Part shown: piece by piece, positions 60,601 through 61,875 of the stretch
How positions within the stretch are numbered: the first letter of the stretch is position 1
How the letters are laid out: every line of letters starts with the position of its first letter
Source: Hepsetus odoe
Lineage: Eukaryota > Chordata > Actinopteri > Characiformes > Hepsetidae
Length of the DNA stretch: 64,000 bases
Direction of reading: 5' to 3'
Assembly: GCA_017165825.1 (NCBI GenBank)
Contig: CM029370.1
Location: 28,144,146-28,208,145, forward strand
Translations under genes and position numbers: made by a program
The notes under the pieces: model-generated
What the model was told of the DNA's origin: nothing
What the model saw: the letters and a program-made list of their open reading frames with translations, nothing else
Databases searched by the model: none

Positions 60601-61875
60601 GGAAAACTAGCTGCGGTCCAACTCCCCAATATGCTGCTTGACCTGAGTGGACCTGTGGGTCCTTAACCACAGAACCAGCTCAGCGTGAATAAATACAACA
60701 CACAGGGACACGTTTCTTCAAAAGGGGACGAATGCATGAGATACCGAGGAAGATACGAAAACCACAAGCAAACCTTCCTGAAGGATTCAGTCGGATTCCT
60801 GCCTTATGCAAGCTCCTGCTGCTGTGTGTTCCCCGGTATGTCTGAGTGGACTTGGACACGACGTACGCTCTTTAACTAAGCGCGTCCAAAGTCTGTTAGC
60901 CACCATCTCTGACATACGGCCCAAATTACAGACTGCGGGACGCAGATGCAGGGTTTTAAAAGCCTTTCACTCCTTTTCTGTGACGCTATCCATCCCCCCA
61001 CCCACCCCAGGCACACGGGCCACAGCCGTCATCTCAATTTTTCCACTGAGGAACAATGATCACGGCATAGAGACGTCACCCCTGTTTCATACAGACTGGA
61101 ACCCGAAGGCATGGCCACCGCCACCAGGATCTTTGATCAATGTGATTTTGAGTTTTTACAGGTACTTTTAAGTGGAAAAAATTGGGTTCTCAGGTCCAAT
61201 CAAGAATCCATGACATGATTTCAACGGTGGCGCATGAGCATCATCCCTCTCACCTGAACAGATTGAAGCAAAGCAGGAAGAGTGGATGACCAGGGCAATC
61301 TCTTTTATCAGCTAATTTCACATTTCTAATTCCCTTACAGTCCCATTAGACTGGACCTCTTCAAATGCAGGGATTTTTGATAATGATACAATGTTTCAAA
61401 CCCATTTTTACCTTTAATTCCACACCAACAATGCTCAATTTGCTGTCTGGAGATCTGACCATCTCGAAACTACCATATCCTTGGAGATACCATGTCTCAT
61501 TTGTGGCACAGATGCTCAGTCATGACAGTTTGAGACCAAAAATGTATTTTTAAAATCTAAAAGTTTCTTTTTCGATCATATCTGTGTTTAAGAGCTACAA
61601 CATACCATCAGTGGTCTCCTCTCCCACCAGCGGCTCTCCTTCTCCAAGGCCGTAGGTGGCAAAGACAGAAACCTGGTAAATTGTCTCTGGGCTCAGGCCC
61701 TCCAGCAAGGTGCTAGTCACATCTCCAGGAACCATCTTCTCTCCGGATTCGTCGCTAAAATGGGACTTCCAGCGCACACGGTACTGCCTCACCCGCCCCG
61801 GTGCGGCTGACCAGGACACCATGAAGCTGCTTTCCGTCACATCGCTGGTTATCAGATCCCTGGGGGAGCCCAGTT
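2203..61875 (-). CDS. col12a1: Collagen type XII alpha-1, internal part (51 exons, both gene ends outside window)
   Basis: Seen: 51 GT-AG exons on the minus strand join into one open frame of 2,362 codons. In transcription order: 61875-61606, 59381-59115, 58270-58078, 57932-57808, 55323-55174, 54239-54120, 53704-53540, 52249-52103, 50842-50700, 48896-48767, 46436-46291, 45731-45602, 44896-44760, 43020-42891, 42148-42009, 40692-40560, 39956-39817, 36003-35874, 35691-35552, 34800-34671, 34443-34304, 33466-33337, 32561-32422, 31907-31778, 31214-31075, 30670-30541, 29440-29301, 29198-29066, 28984-28845, 28236-28107, 27767-27628, 26813-26684, 25910-25768, 23092-22963, 22590-22448, 21523-21394, 20842-20723, 20089-19943, 19622-19506, 18126-17974, 17883-17809, 16047-15908, 15742-15619, 14973-14830, 14641-14477, 13893-13855, 13370-13232, 12355-12213, 10937-10828, 2715-2557, 2280-2203. 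Order: FN3 x3, VWA, FN3 x16, Pro-rich linker, VWA, TSPN. Known: collagen XII is a secreted homotrimeric FACIT collagen on collagen I fibrils; human COL12A1 defects cause Ehlers-Danlos/myopathy-type disease. Collagen XIV was considered but has too few domains. Paralog a or b is undecided. Confidence 0.93.
2557..2715 (-). CDS. col12a1: TSPN domain exon (C-terminal part)
   Basis: A 159-nt exon, phase 0 on both sides, 53 codons (residues 2284-2336). It reads LHILVSSQSVKLNVDCKEV, then KEAGNTSADGYQVLGKMSKS and ends GSKGESAT. The acceptor is ttccag and the donor gtgagt. It contains a sequon NTS. The mammalian counterpart has a shorter loop after ILGK; here a longer IGSKGESAT-type loop is seen, somewhat reminiscent of collagen XIV, but the domain order decides for collagen XII. 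Confidence 0.91.
3355..3475. mobile_element. Fragment of a common teleost interspersed repeat
   Basis: Contains the stretch ATGGACGGGCGACCTGTC followed by ACTCCAGCACCCCCTGC and a GAAAATGGAC end. This resembles the reverse complement of the abundant fish repeat seen more completely at 59.7 kb (mentions of GACAGGTCGCCAGTCC). Boundaries are approximate. Confidence 0.45.
4035..4410 (-). mobile_element. Non-LTR retrotransposon 3' end, copy 1 (minus)
   Basis: The minus strand encodes the tail of a LINE reverse-transcriptase protein (RWFGHVQRRDEDYIGRRML, then KMELPGKRRRGRTKRRFMDV and REDMQVVGLKQEDAED). It ends in a short untranslated piece (GGCGACCCCTAGACGGGAG) and a GAA-type microsatellite (TTC on plus at 4041-4060). 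It is 5' truncated. Three more copies lie at 27.0, 28.5 and 50.2 kb. Confidence 0.8.
5053..5096. repeat. GAT trinucleotide repeat
   Basis: An uninterrupted GAT run with flanking GATTAT/GATAAT variants. It creates open frames of poly-Asp or poly-Met that are not genes. Confidence 0.9.
5860..6640 (+). mobile_element. Decayed Tc1/mariner-like transposon
   Basis: The plus strand contains remnants of a DDE transposase central region (peptide KVWWRKFNGLEHFQAT, then NVNVTAYKDIADKNAST and FVETV, then a stop) and a terminal segment GGTCAGGTGTCCACAAACAT that is common at the ends of fish Tc1-like elements. It has many frameshifts and stops and is not functional. Boundaries are approximate. Confidence 0.6.
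7840..7997 (+). mobile_element. tRNA-derived SINE family 1, partial, sense on plus
   Basis: Contains the family body (CTTGAGCAAGGTACCATCCC) and tail ending TAGTCACTTTCACTT. The tRNA-like head is lost. It faces the opposite copy at 8440 with tails toward each other. Confidence 0.75.
8440..8650 (-). mobile_element. tRNA-derived SINE family 1
   Basis: Reads from the tail complement (GTGAAAGTGACTATTCACC) through GTGAACCACAATGAAATTC and GGTACCTTGCTCAAGGGTG. It is sense to the gene's transcription. Confidence 0.8.
10115..10345 (+). mobile_element. tRNA-derived SINE family 1, rearranged head
   Basis: Contains a B-box-like GTGGGTTTGAATCCCTGACC preceded by AGCGGTGGTCTAGCGTTTGG, and a body with CACTGATGCACAGTGTGTG. 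A second partial tRNA-like head (GTTGCGCGGTAGACCAGGG) lies just upstream. Confidence 0.65.
10828..10937 (-). CDS. col12a1: TSPN domain exon (central part)
   Basis: A 110-nt exon coding SSQTVAFYNKDTRGEIQKA and the NIFHGSFHK segment (residues 2248-2283), joined to the preceding exon by a split Pro codon. The acceptor gtgcag is preceded by a GA/TC dinucleotide run (10973-11037 on plus). The following intron is 8.1 kb, the longest fully contained in the window. It matches the known FFNKDTRGEVQ...GSFHKV stretch of collagen XII. Confidence 0.92.
10973..11037. repeat. GA dinucleotide repeat near a splice acceptor
   Basis: About 65 bp of (GA)n. On the coding strand it is a (TC)n tract whose near end lies 35 nt upstream of the acceptor of exon 10937-10828. 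Confidence 0.95.
11545..11645 (+). mobile_element. tRNA-derived SINE family 2, head fragment
   Basis: A tRNA-like head with A-box region TCTAGTGGTAGGACATTCG and B-box ACAGGTTCAAATCCCACC, followed by ATTGGGTTCCTGAACACT. It looks like a tRNA at first sight but is part of a SINE: the body is shared with the copies at 11.7, 20.3, 20.5 and 41.0 kb. Confidence 0.7.
11700..11883 (-). mobile_element. tRNA-derived SINE family 2, near full length
   Basis: The plus strand shows the tail complement (ATCACTCTTATCCAAAGTGA), the body (TCTTGCTCAGGAACCCATGG) and the head complement ending CTACTAGACCACCAC. It lies opposite the fragment at 11545. Confidence 0.75.
12213..13370 (-). CDS. col12a1: TSPN (thrombospondin N-terminal-like/laminin G) domain, N-terminal two exons
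   Basis: Exons 13370-13232 (139 nt) and 12355-12213 (143 nt) encode residues 2154-2246. Landmarks are GFRMLEAFNLTEKTYAATNG (with sequon NLT), RIHKNAFLSQPS, then IHPDGLPPAYTIILMFRLLP and VSDKNHKPEVGVTID. I placed the end of the first exon at the stronger gtgagt donor (after CCGTCAGT), because only that choice makes a valid Val codon (GT/A) and keeps the downstream frame. TSPN domains are beta-sandwiches next to the collagen helix; in collagen XII this forms the C-terminal part of NC3. Confidence 0.92.
13098..13155. repeat. Short direct duplication next to a TSPN exon
   Basis: GCATGTAAACCCCAGACATT occurs twice about 31 bp apart, 80 nt downstream of the donor of exon 13370-13232. Confidence 0.85.
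13855..13893 (-). CDS. col12a1: TSPN/NC3 globule, 39-nt micro-exon
   Basis: A 39-nt exon too short for ORF calling codes for CPLIYVNGFTSP (residues 2141-2152) with split codons on both sides. The acceptor is cccag and the donor gtaac. It is supported by frame continuity with both neighbours and by match to the known PLIYLDGYTSPGF segment at the start of the collagen XII TSPN domain. Confidence 0.9.
14477..16047 (-). CDS. col12a1: von Willebrand factor A domain 4 (four exons)
   Basis: Exons 16047-15908, 15742-15619, 14973-14830 and 14641-14477 (140, 124, 144 and 165 nt) encode residues 1950-2139. The MIDAS is complete: FLIDGSWSIG, the Thr of GGNTKTG and the Asp of AVTDGRSQDE. The flanking cysteines are in VCKGAKADVV and FICETASS. 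Other landmarks are VSFVQYSDDAKTEYKL and FVVGVADVDYGELQNIGSK. The exon plan differs from VWA3 in that the first intron is phase 0. The domain passes directly into TSPN through a split Ser codon. Confidence 0.94.
16048..17808 (-). other. Intron between the linker exon and VWA4
   Basis: No exon is seen. It holds a small piece of a common fish repeat (about 16185-16245, GGGGTCGCAGGTGGTGCTGG) and the minisatellite-element head at 17370-17456. Confidence 0.6.
17370..17456 (+). mobile_element. Fragment of the minisatellite-bearing element (head only), copy 2
   Basis: The segment TTCTAGATAAAGGGGTTCC through CACCTGGTCATCTGGAATCC matches the outer head of the elements at 1.3 kb and 22.3 kb. No tandem units follow, so this is a truncated copy or a different element sharing an end. 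Confidence 0.6.
17809..17883 (-). CDS. col12a1: Proline-rich linker exon between the last FN3 and VWA4
   Basis: A 75-nt phase 1-1 exon encodes a linker with runs of proline (PTPVPTLPPTPPPPPTIPPG, residues 1927-1946). The acceptor is ttacag and the donor gtaagt. Mammalian collagen XII has a similar Pro/Thr hinge in this place. It probably gives flexibility between the FN3 rod and the terminal VWA-TSPN globule and may carry O-glycans (inference). Confidence 0.93.
17974..19622 (-). CDS. col12a1: FN3 domain 16 after VWA3 (last FN3, two exons)
   Basis: Exons 19622-19506 (117 nt) and 18126-17974 (153 nt), residues 1835-1923, split at phase 1. Landmarks are YLNVTNLESYNVDHDKFCV, RWTPHRAATSYRIKLNPLD, QSHYCFEGLSPDSLYNATV and FVQTPNLEGPGVSTRERT. 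Two sequons (NVT, NAT) and two cysteines (DKFCVRW and HYCFEG) that could pair are visible. It is the last FN3 before the Pro-rich linker. Confidence 0.93.
18270..18483 (+). mobile_element. tRNA-derived SINE family 1
   Basis: The head GGCAGCATTGGTCTAATG, the B-box GTGGGTTCGAGTTCC, the body CTGCTCCCCGGGTGCTGG and the tail CACTTTCACTT are all present. It is directly followed, tail to tail, by an inverted fragment. Confidence 0.8.
18496..18582 (-). mobile_element. tRNA-derived SINE family 1, fragment
   Basis: GTGAACCACAAAAGACTGCC through TTTAACCCATCACACAG and CAGCAGGGGACAGCTAT is the complement of the family body, about 13 nt after the end of the sense copy. Confidence 0.7.
19943..20842 (-). CDS. 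col12a1: FN3 domain 15 after VWA3 (two exons)
   Basis: Exons 20842-20723 (120 nt) and 20089-19943 (147 nt), residues 1746-1833, split through an Asp codon rather than at phase 0, so the intron position differs from domains 1-14. Landmarks are LLEPRNLRVSDEWYTRFRV, APAPVMGYKLVYQPT, EVFVGDVTSYTLHNLFPGTTY and YDAGLSGALEGEGTT. The DEWYTRF signature is diagnostic of the penultimate FN3 domain of collagen XII as I recall it. Confidence 0.93.
20258..20345 (-). mobile_element. tRNA-derived SINE family 2, fragment
   Basis: TTGCTCAGGAACCCAATGG and GGAACCTGCAATCGTTTTGG match the body and B-box complement of family 2. Confidence 0.65.
20502..20700 (-). mobile_element. tRNA-derived SINE family 2, full length
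   Basis: The best copy: tail complement ACATTTATGGCATTTAGTAG and CTCTTATCCAGAGCGACTTC, then the body, then the head complement ending ACCATTAGACTACCACC. Its head end lies 22 nt from the donor of exon 20842-20723. The CTCTTATCCAGAGCGACTT core is widespread in teleost genomes. Confidence 0.8.
21394..22590 (-). CDS. col12a1: FN3 domain 14 after VWA3 (two exons)
   Basis: Exons 22590-22448 (143 nt) and 21523-21394 (130 nt) encode residues 1655-1744. Landmarks are RAGPRNLRVFDATTSTLSI, DHAEGPVQQYRISYAPT, TVVPGNRNNAILQNLLPDTPY with sequon NIT in YNITVQA, and GGSLVGNGKT. The intron between the halves carries the 69-bp minisatellite element. Confidence 0.92.
21945..22385 (-). mobile_element. Dispersed element carrying a 69-bp minisatellite, copy 3
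   Basis: About 3.4 units of exactly 69 bp: the start of CAGTCCAGTCTCTG occurs at 21950, 22019, 22088 and 22157. These are followed to the right by the reverse complement of the head seen at 1.3 kb. Because 69 is a multiple of three, two minus-strand frames stay open through the array and give repetitive 23-residue peptides; I do not take them as genes. Confidence 0.75.
22963..25910 (-). CDS. col12a1: FN3 domain 13 after VWA3 (two exons, 2.7-kb intron)
   Basis: Exons 25910-25768 (143 nt) and 23092-22963 (130 nt) encode residues 1564-1654. Landmarks are TPPRNIKVYNPSPNSLNVRW, ATGQVQQYKVVYAPLSGARP, VLVPGNSNNAFLDQLIPDTPY and GVPVKGNGKT. The intron contains a composite GATA/TCTG microsatellite cluster of about 0.8 kb. 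It matches the seventh FN3 after VWA3 in mammalian collagen XII by its VYNP(S/T)PNSL signature (from memory). Confidence 0.92.
23093..25767 (-). other. 2.7-kb intron inside FN3 domain 13
   Basis: It is dominated by the composite GATA/TCTG microsatellite (24588-25400). The 23.1-24.5 kb part is unique with no recognisable exon. Confidence 0.6.
24588..25400. repeat. Composite TATC/TCTG microsatellite with higher-order repeats
   Basis: Long (TATC)n and (TCTG)n runs. The block around CATTACTCATCTTAAAAAAA recurs about 170 bp apart (about 24671 and 24840), the block GCATGAGTGCTTTTCCAGCC recurs (about 25034 and 25274), and TTCACACTTACTTCCTCCAT flanks the cluster at 24552 and again at 25152. Units have therefore been duplicated together with flanking sequence. 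Confidence 0.9.
26684..27767 (-). CDS. col12a1: FN3 domain 12 after VWA3: array copy 7 of 7
   Basis: Exons 27767-27628 (140 nt) and 26813-26684 (130 nt) encode residues 1474-1562. Landmarks are ALGGVRNLQVSDPTTSSLRV, RWEPAEGNVRQYRLFYVPA, EQVSGGTTNTVLRNLLSDT and VYPEGEGLRLSEKGKT. It closely resembles copy 6 in its first half (about two thirds identical by eye). This is the last array copy; the next domain has a different signature. Confidence 0.92.
26925..26985 (-). mobile_element. SINE head fragment
   Basis: AACAGACTCGAACCCACAAC resembles a complemented B box. Too short to assign a family firmly. Confidence 0.4.
26990..27255 (-). mobile_element. Non-LTR retrotransposon 3' end, copy 2 (minus, degraded)
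   Basis: The plus strand reads CTTCTTCTGGCTGCTCC and GTTAGGGGTCACCACAG near the left, the reverse complement of the same retrotransposon tail. The coding remnant is broken by stops and small deletions. Confidence 0.7.
28107..28984 (-). CDS. col12a1: FN3 domain 11 after VWA3: array copy 6 of 7
   Basis: Exons 28984-28845 (140 nt, donor gtatag) and 28236-28107 (130 nt, donor gtgtgt) encode residues 1384-1472. Landmarks are PLGTVKNLQVTDPTVNSLRV, RWDPADGDVRQYNVFYVPA, TQVSGVSTNTILRNLQPDTEY and VYPDMEGKRQSENGKT. Both donors are weaker than the consensus. A retrotransposon 3' end with a GAA tail sits in the intron and ends about 30 nt before the first exon's donor side. Confidence 0.91.
28465..28816 (+). 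mobile_element. Non-LTR retrotransposon 3' end, copy 3 (plus)
   Basis: Encodes QRRDEHYIGRRMLKMELPG, KRRRGKPKRRFMDVVREDMQ and ends with GGCGACCTCTAAACAGAAGC and a GAAGAA run (28787-28815). Relative to the gene it is antisense, in the intron between the two exons of array copy 6. Confidence 0.8.
29066..29440 (-). CDS. col12a1: FN3 domain 10 after VWA3: array copy 5 of 7
   Basis: Exons 29440-29301 (140 nt) and 29198-29066 (133 nt) encode residues 1293-1382. Landmarks are PLGGVQNLKVTDPTTSTLTV, RWAHADGNPRNYKVFYVP, EQVSGSTTTTVLRNLNPNTMY and IYDKDVEGKRQSENGKT. It is the most compact module of the gene: its inner intron is 102 nt and the intron to the next copy only 81 nt. The second exon has one extra codon (the DKDVEGK loop). 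The AHADGNPR segment resembles the single mammalian module at this position most closely (from memory). Confidence 0.92.
29441..30540 (-). other. Intron between array copies 4 and 5
   Basis: The introns between neighbouring array copies vary from 81 nt to 1.1 kb. This one, the longest, holds only the degraded SINE at 29965-30110. Confidence 0.6.
29965..30110 (-). mobile_element. tRNA-derived SINE family 2, degraded
   Basis: CCAGAGCGATGTACCCC, GGTTAAGGGTCTTGCTCAGG and TCCTACTCCTAGACAAC follow the order of the family-2 complement with many substitutions. Confidence 0.55.
30541..31214 (-). CDS. col12a1: FN3 domain 9 after VWA3: array copy 4 of 7
   Basis: Exons 31214-31075 (140 nt, donor gtgagc) and 30670-30541 (130 nt, donor gtgagt) encode residues 1203-1291. 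Landmarks are PLGSVRNLQVTDPTISTLNV, RWDAAEGSVREYIVIFVPT, EQVSGTTTHTVLKNLEPNTEY and VYHEMEGKALSGNGKT. The 404-nt intron between the halves contains a SINE in the gene's sense orientation. Confidence 0.92.
30735..30955 (-). mobile_element. tRNA-derived SINE family 1
   Basis: GTGAACAAGAACATAATGC, TTAACCCACAAACACAGTCC, GGTACCTTGCTCAACGGTAC and the head complement CACTAGACCACCGCTGCCCC. It is sense to the gene, inside the intron of array copy 4. Confidence 0.8.
31778..32561 (-). CDS. col12a1: FN3 domain 8 after VWA3: array copy 3 of 7
   Basis: Exons 32561-32422 (140 nt) and 31907-31778 (130 nt) encode residues 1113-1201. Landmarks are PLGGVRNLRITDATFTTLTA, AWDAADGNVQGYKVIYVPT, EQVSESTTTLVMKSLKPDT. 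By eye it is the most divergent of the seven copies. The acceptor of the first exon is formed by the tail of a sense-oriented SINE that abuts the exon (see the SINE at 32562-32760). All other features of the FN3 fold remain and the frame is intact. Confidence 0.91.
32562..32760 (-). mobile_element. tRNA-derived SINE family 1 whose tail forms a 3' splice site
   Basis: Immediately after exon 32561-32422 the plus strand reads CTGAAAGTGAAAGTGACTAG, i.e. on the coding strand the SINE tail GTCACTTTCACTTTCAG runs straight into the exon. The rest of the SINE (CACACACCATGTAGCAGGG, GATACCTTGCTCAAGGGTAC) follows to about 32760. Confidence 0.75.
33337..34443 (-). CDS. col12a1: FN3 domain 7 after VWA3: array copy 2 of 7
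   Basis: Exons 34443-34304 (140 nt) and 33466-33337 (130 nt) encode residues 1023-1111. Landmarks are ALGGVKNLRVTDPTMTSLNV, FFVPTAGGTEDM, then EQVPGGTTSIVLRNLQPDT and VYPATEGRRQSEEGRT. It closely resembles copy 1 in the first half. The module is joined to copy 1 by a split Arg codon (A/GG), and to copy 3 by a split Leu codon. Confidence 0.92.
34671..35691 (-). CDS. col12a1: FN3 domain 6 after VWA3: array copy 1 of 7
   Basis: Exons 35691-35552 (140 nt) and 34800-34671 (130 nt) encode residues 933-1021. It is the first of seven closely related modules that all start with a Leu-Gly-(Gly/Ser/Thr)-Val motif. Landmarks are PLGGVRNLQVLNPTMTTLNV, YKVVYVPTAGGAEIM, and EQVSGTTTNTVLRNLQPDT with PVYAEGDGKRMSENGKT at the end. 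Phases are 1-1 outside and 0 inside. In mammals a single module occupies this position (inference from the recalled human sequence). Confidence 0.92.
35874..39956 (-). CDS. col12a1: FN3 domain 5 after VWA3 (two exons, 3.8-kb intron)
   Basis: Exons 39956-39817 (140 nt, donor gtaagt) and 36003-35874 (130 nt) encode residues 843-932. Landmarks are NGPPQNLQVFNATTTTLTL with an N-glycosylation sequon NAT, HAPGAVQNYKINYQP, then TQVGGKKNSVVLQKLTPDTPY. The two halves are separated by the second largest internal intron of the window. A (GGT)n tract lies about 40 nt downstream of the donor (39750-39775). This domain is the last one before the tandem array and is a single-copy module by sequence (NATT signature rather than DPT). 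Confidence 0.9.
36258..36321. repeat. 16-bp tandem repeat, four copies
   Basis: CCTGGAGGCTCCATAC repeated four times, the last two with T at the end; otherwise identical, so probably recent. Confidence 0.95.
38875..39003. repeat. CCTGA pentanucleotide array after a repeat tail
   Basis: Thirteen or so CCTGA units (38937-39003) follow AAAGCTGCTTTGTGACAAG, which resembles the 3' tail of a widespread fish retroelement; the array probably grew from that tail. Confidence 0.75.
40560..42148 (-). CDS. col12a1: FN3 domain 4 after VWA3 (two exons)
   Basis: Exons 42148-42009 (140 nt) and 40692-40560 (133 nt) encode residues 752-842. Landmarks VVPAPKNLRFSEVTQTSF, TWEHGAPDVALYRIGW and NLDPDTLYDVTVTAIYPDES are among the best matches to vertebrate collagen XII that I recall. 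The second exon has one codon more than the 130-nt standard. A 1.3-kb intron with SINE fragments and a GTAGA repeat lies between the halves. Confidence 0.93.
40950..41070 (-). mobile_element. tRNA-derived SINE family 2, partial
   Basis: TGGTCAGGAACCCAATGGTG, AGGAATTGAACCTGAGACC and AGACCACCATC show the complement of the family-2 body and head. Confidence 0.65.
41450..41585 (+). mobile_element. tRNA-derived SINE family 1, 5' part
   Basis: Good head: GGCAGAGGTGGCTTAATGAT with B-box GTGGGTTCGAACCCC, then GCCCAGAGGTACCCTTGAGC and CATCACTGCTCCC. The 3' part is missing. Confidence 0.75.
41727..41765. repeat. GTAGA pentanucleotide repeat
   Basis: Seven or so AGTAG units followed by ATCTTTTATTATCCCACGAA, which resembles the end of a fish transposable element. 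Confidence 0.9.
42891..44896 (-). CDS. col12a1: FN3 domain 3 after VWA3 (two exons)
   Basis: Exons 44896-44760 (137 nt) and 43020-42891 (130 nt) encode residues 663-751. Landmarks are KLQINDVTHSSMRLTWDAAPGQ, RKYIVSYKPEGGEVTEV, then VEVNGDVTTLPLTGLRSQTEY. The first exon's acceptor AG directly follows a (CT)n tract of about 370 bp on the coding strand, so the usual polypyrimidine tract is replaced by a microsatellite. A very long open frame on the minus strand here (44679-45371) is this exon fused to translated repeat and is not a separate gene. Confidence 0.9.
43021..44759 (-). other. Intron inside FN3 domain 3
   Basis: No recognisable exon, SINE or microsatellite. A 125-residue open frame at 43586-43963 (plus) has no recognisable homology and I do not call it. 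Confidence 0.55.
44898..45264. repeat. GA microsatellite abutting an exon
   Basis: A roughly 370-bp run of (GA)n with GGGA interruptions starts one or two bases from the acceptor of exon 44896-44760. On the coding strand it is a (TC)n tract ending in TCTCTCAG. A second shorter GA run lies at 45746-45780. Confidence 0.95.
45316..45390. mobile_element. Fragment of a common fish repeat
   Basis: AATTCAATTCAATTTGATTT then TATAGCGCCTGTTACAC and AGGCACTTTACATTGG resemble the tail of an abundant teleost element. Boundaries uncertain. Confidence 0.4.
45602..46436 (-). CDS. col12a1: FN3 domain 2 after VWA3 (two exons)
   Basis: Exons 46436-46291 (146 nt) and 45731-45602 (130 nt) encode residues 571-662. 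Landmarks are LPAVETMIVYDEALTSMRV, the unusual core VRWEQVAQATGYKLLYKAL, an N-glycosylation sequon NAT, and LVPNTAYALSLFALHGEEA. The first exon is six bases longer than the 140-nt standard, giving a longer C-C' loop. The donor is gtgagc and the acceptor for the second exon is catgcag. It corresponds to FN3-10 of vertebrate collagen XII. Confidence 0.91.
46605..46801. repeat. TTAC, AGAC and AGAT tetranucleotide runs in succession
   Basis: Three different tetranucleotide blocks follow each other without spacers: (TTAC)n to about 46639, (AGAC)n to about 46680, then (AGAT)n to 46801. Confidence 0.95.
46800..46960 (+). mobile_element. Tc1-like transposase fragment
   Basis: Encodes FQQENAPCHTAETKKCLEE and LNWPPNSPDLNLQEHL, the DDE catalytic-core signature (NAPCHTA, SPDLN) of Tc1-like transposases. 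It is truncated and abuts the AGAT repeat. Confidence 0.8.
47515..47695 (-). mobile_element. tRNA-derived SINE family 1
   Basis: CAGGGAGCAGTGAAGGGGAC, GGTACCTTGCTCAAGTGC, GGATTCGAATCCATGACC and AAACACTATCGCTACCCC show body and head complement. Confidence 0.75.
47951..47992. repeat. 14-bp perfect triplication
   Basis: AGATCTGTTCGATT three times in tandem without mismatch. Confidence 0.95.
48767..50842 (-). CDS. col12a1: FN3 domain 1 after VWA3 (two exons)
   Basis: Exons 50842-50700 (143 nt, donor gtgagt) and 48896-48767 (130 nt, acceptor ctgcag, donor gtaagt) encode one FN3 domain, residues 480-570. Landmarks are GTPTDLETSEVTPYSFRATW, EKFRIEYVPAAGGRTEV, and LENLTPLTEYVINVFSV. The intron falls between strands C' and E at phase 0, the position used by nearly all later FN3 modules of this gene. 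The 1.8-kb intron between the halves carries an inverted SINE pair and a retrotransposon 3' end. Confidence 0.92.
49430..49540 (+). mobile_element. tRNA-derived SINE family 1, head half
   Basis: GGGGCAGCAGTGGCCTTGTG, B-box TTGGTTCAAATCCC, CCTGAGGTACCCACGAACAA. The tail half is missing. Confidence 0.75.
49728..49965 (-). mobile_element. tRNA-derived SINE family 1, near full length
   Basis: AGTGAAAGTGACAATCCTTG, CACACAGTGAACCACAAAG, GGTACCTTGCTCAAGGGTAC and head complement CCCTAACCACTAGGC. It faces the sense half-copy at 49430. Confidence 0.85.
50165..50605 (+). mobile_element. Non-LTR retrotransposon 3' end, copy 4 (plus)
   Basis: Same tail with an internal duplication (AGCATATAAGGATGTTGAG twice near 50395-50440). 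It includes AGGTTTATGGACGTGGTGAG and ends with AAACAGGAGCAGACAGAAG. The upstream part, with GGGTTAGAGACAGAGGTGC, extends further into the reverse-transcriptase region than the other copies. A 146-residue open frame here is this degraded element. Confidence 0.75.
50843..53539 (-). other. Introns on either side of the last VWA3 exon
   Basis: The intervals 50843-52102 and 52250-53539 are AT-rich unique intronic sequence. I recognise no exon, transposable element or sizeable repeat in them. Confidence 0.5.
52103..55323 (-). CDS. col12a1: von Willebrand factor A domain 3 (four exons)
   Basis: Exons 55323-55174, 54239-54120, 53704-53540 and 52249-52103 (150, 120, 165 and 147 nt; all phase 1-1) encode one VWA domain, residues 286-478. 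All MIDAS elements are present: DGSWS in LLVDGSWSIG (DxSxS), the Thr of GGNTMTG, and the Asp of LITDGKSQDE. A Cys near the start (MCKTSAKAD) and one at the end (NLCNSVKG) are placed to form the domain-closing disulfide. Sequence landmarks such as LAQYSGDPKTEW and IVDDLTVNLCNSV match my recollection of VWA3 of collagen XII closely, better than collagen XIV or XX. Known role: part of the NC3 arm, binding matrix partners in a metal-dependent way; the partners are not shown by the sequence. Confidence 0.94.
54467..55100. repeat. Degenerate ~30-bp array of TTCTAGAATGTTC-like units
   Basis: About twenty variants of GTTCTAGAATGTTC spaced mostly 25-45 bp apart fill the intron between the first two VWA3 exons. 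Examples: 54469, 54496, 54530, 54560, 54655, 54704, 54731, 54780, 54880, 54918, 55019 and 55040. The copy at 54780 is the most complete and matches the nTTCnnGAAnnTTCn heat-shock element pattern. I read it as an old minisatellite; regulatory function is unproven. Confidence 0.7.
56155..56258 (+). mobile_element. tRNA-derived SINE family 1, fragment
   Basis: TTTCGAGTCCCAGACCAGC, TTTAGCAAGGTATCGTCCCC and ATGGGTTAAG follow the family-1 order. It lies about 90 bp from an inverted copy. Confidence 0.65.
56343..56560 (-). mobile_element. tRNA-derived SINE family 1
   Basis: GTGAAAGTGAAAGTGACTGT, GTGAACCACAACGAAATGC, CCTTGCTCAAGAGCACC, GGATTTGAACCCACGGC. Confidence 0.8.
57599..57639. repeat. AAT trinucleotide repeat
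   Basis: About 13 uninterrupted AAT units; its antisense gives a poly-Tyr open frame that is not a gene. Confidence 0.95.
57808..58270 (-). CDS. col12a1: FN3 domain immediately before VWA3, two exons, plus Pro-rich linker
   Basis: Exons 58270-58078 (193 nt) and 57932-57808 (125 nt) are separated by a 145-nt intron and joined through a split Arg codon (AG/A). The domain starts SPFKAPRNLQTSEPTKTSF, has the core W in VTWDPAPGEVRGY, and continues with AGTKYSVAVFGMFDGGESL. It ends in a short linker rich in Pro (NDPPEPPTMDPPG) leading into VWA3. The intron lies later in the domain (after strand E) than in the FN3 modules downstream. The 3' border of this pair is where mammalian short-form splicing rejoins, so in this fish it is the likely upstream edge of the constitutive region (inference). 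Confidence 0.9.
59115..59381 (-). CDS. col12a1: FN3 domain upstream of VWA3 (second before it), single exon
   Basis: Complete FN3 domain in one 267-nt phase 1-1 exon (residues 91-178). Landmarks are KALSVSDETERTMRVRW, a PGRVLNYRVTYSP strand C region, and LQPKTTYDITVHPIYRRGEG. The acceptor is ctctcag and the donor gtacgt. A possible N-glycosylation site, NTT, lies in the C'-E region. The antisense frame of this exon contributes to a 196-residue open frame (58795-59385, plus) that I regard as a shadow. Like the preceding domain it is not split by an intron, unlike every FN3 domain downstream of VWA3. Confidence 0.92.
59382..61605 (-). other. 2.2-kb intron between two upstream FN3 exons
   Basis: Contains the fish repeat at 59690-59995. 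The 60.0-61.6 kb part shows no exon or recognisable repeat. Confidence 0.6.
59690..59995. mobile_element. Common teleost interspersed repeat
   Basis: GGGGTGCTGGAGTCTGTCTC, GACAGGTCGCCAGTCCACTG, GAAGGAAACCGGAGCTCCC, GAACCAAACCCAGGACC and a final tRNA-like end complement (CACTACCAACTGCACCA). This order of segments is typical of an abundant fish SINE-like repeat. Confidence 0.7.
61606..61875 (-). CDS. col12a1: FN3 domain upstream of VWA3 (third before it), single exon
   Basis: This is the first coding exon in the window (residues 1-89 of the visible protein). It encodes a complete fibronectin type III domain in one 270-nt exon, phase 1 at both ends. Landmarks: the opening GSPRDLITSDVTESSF, the core W in FMVSWSAAPGRVRQY, the conserved LSPETIYQVSVFATYG tyrosine-corner segment, and the closing GEETT. 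The acceptor is ttgcag and the donor gtatgt. It corresponds to about the sixth FN3 of vertebrate collagen XII. By what is known of mammalian COL12A1, it lies in the block skipped in the short XIIB isoform. No coding exon is visible to its right, so the next upstream exon lies beyond 64,000. Confidence 0.92.
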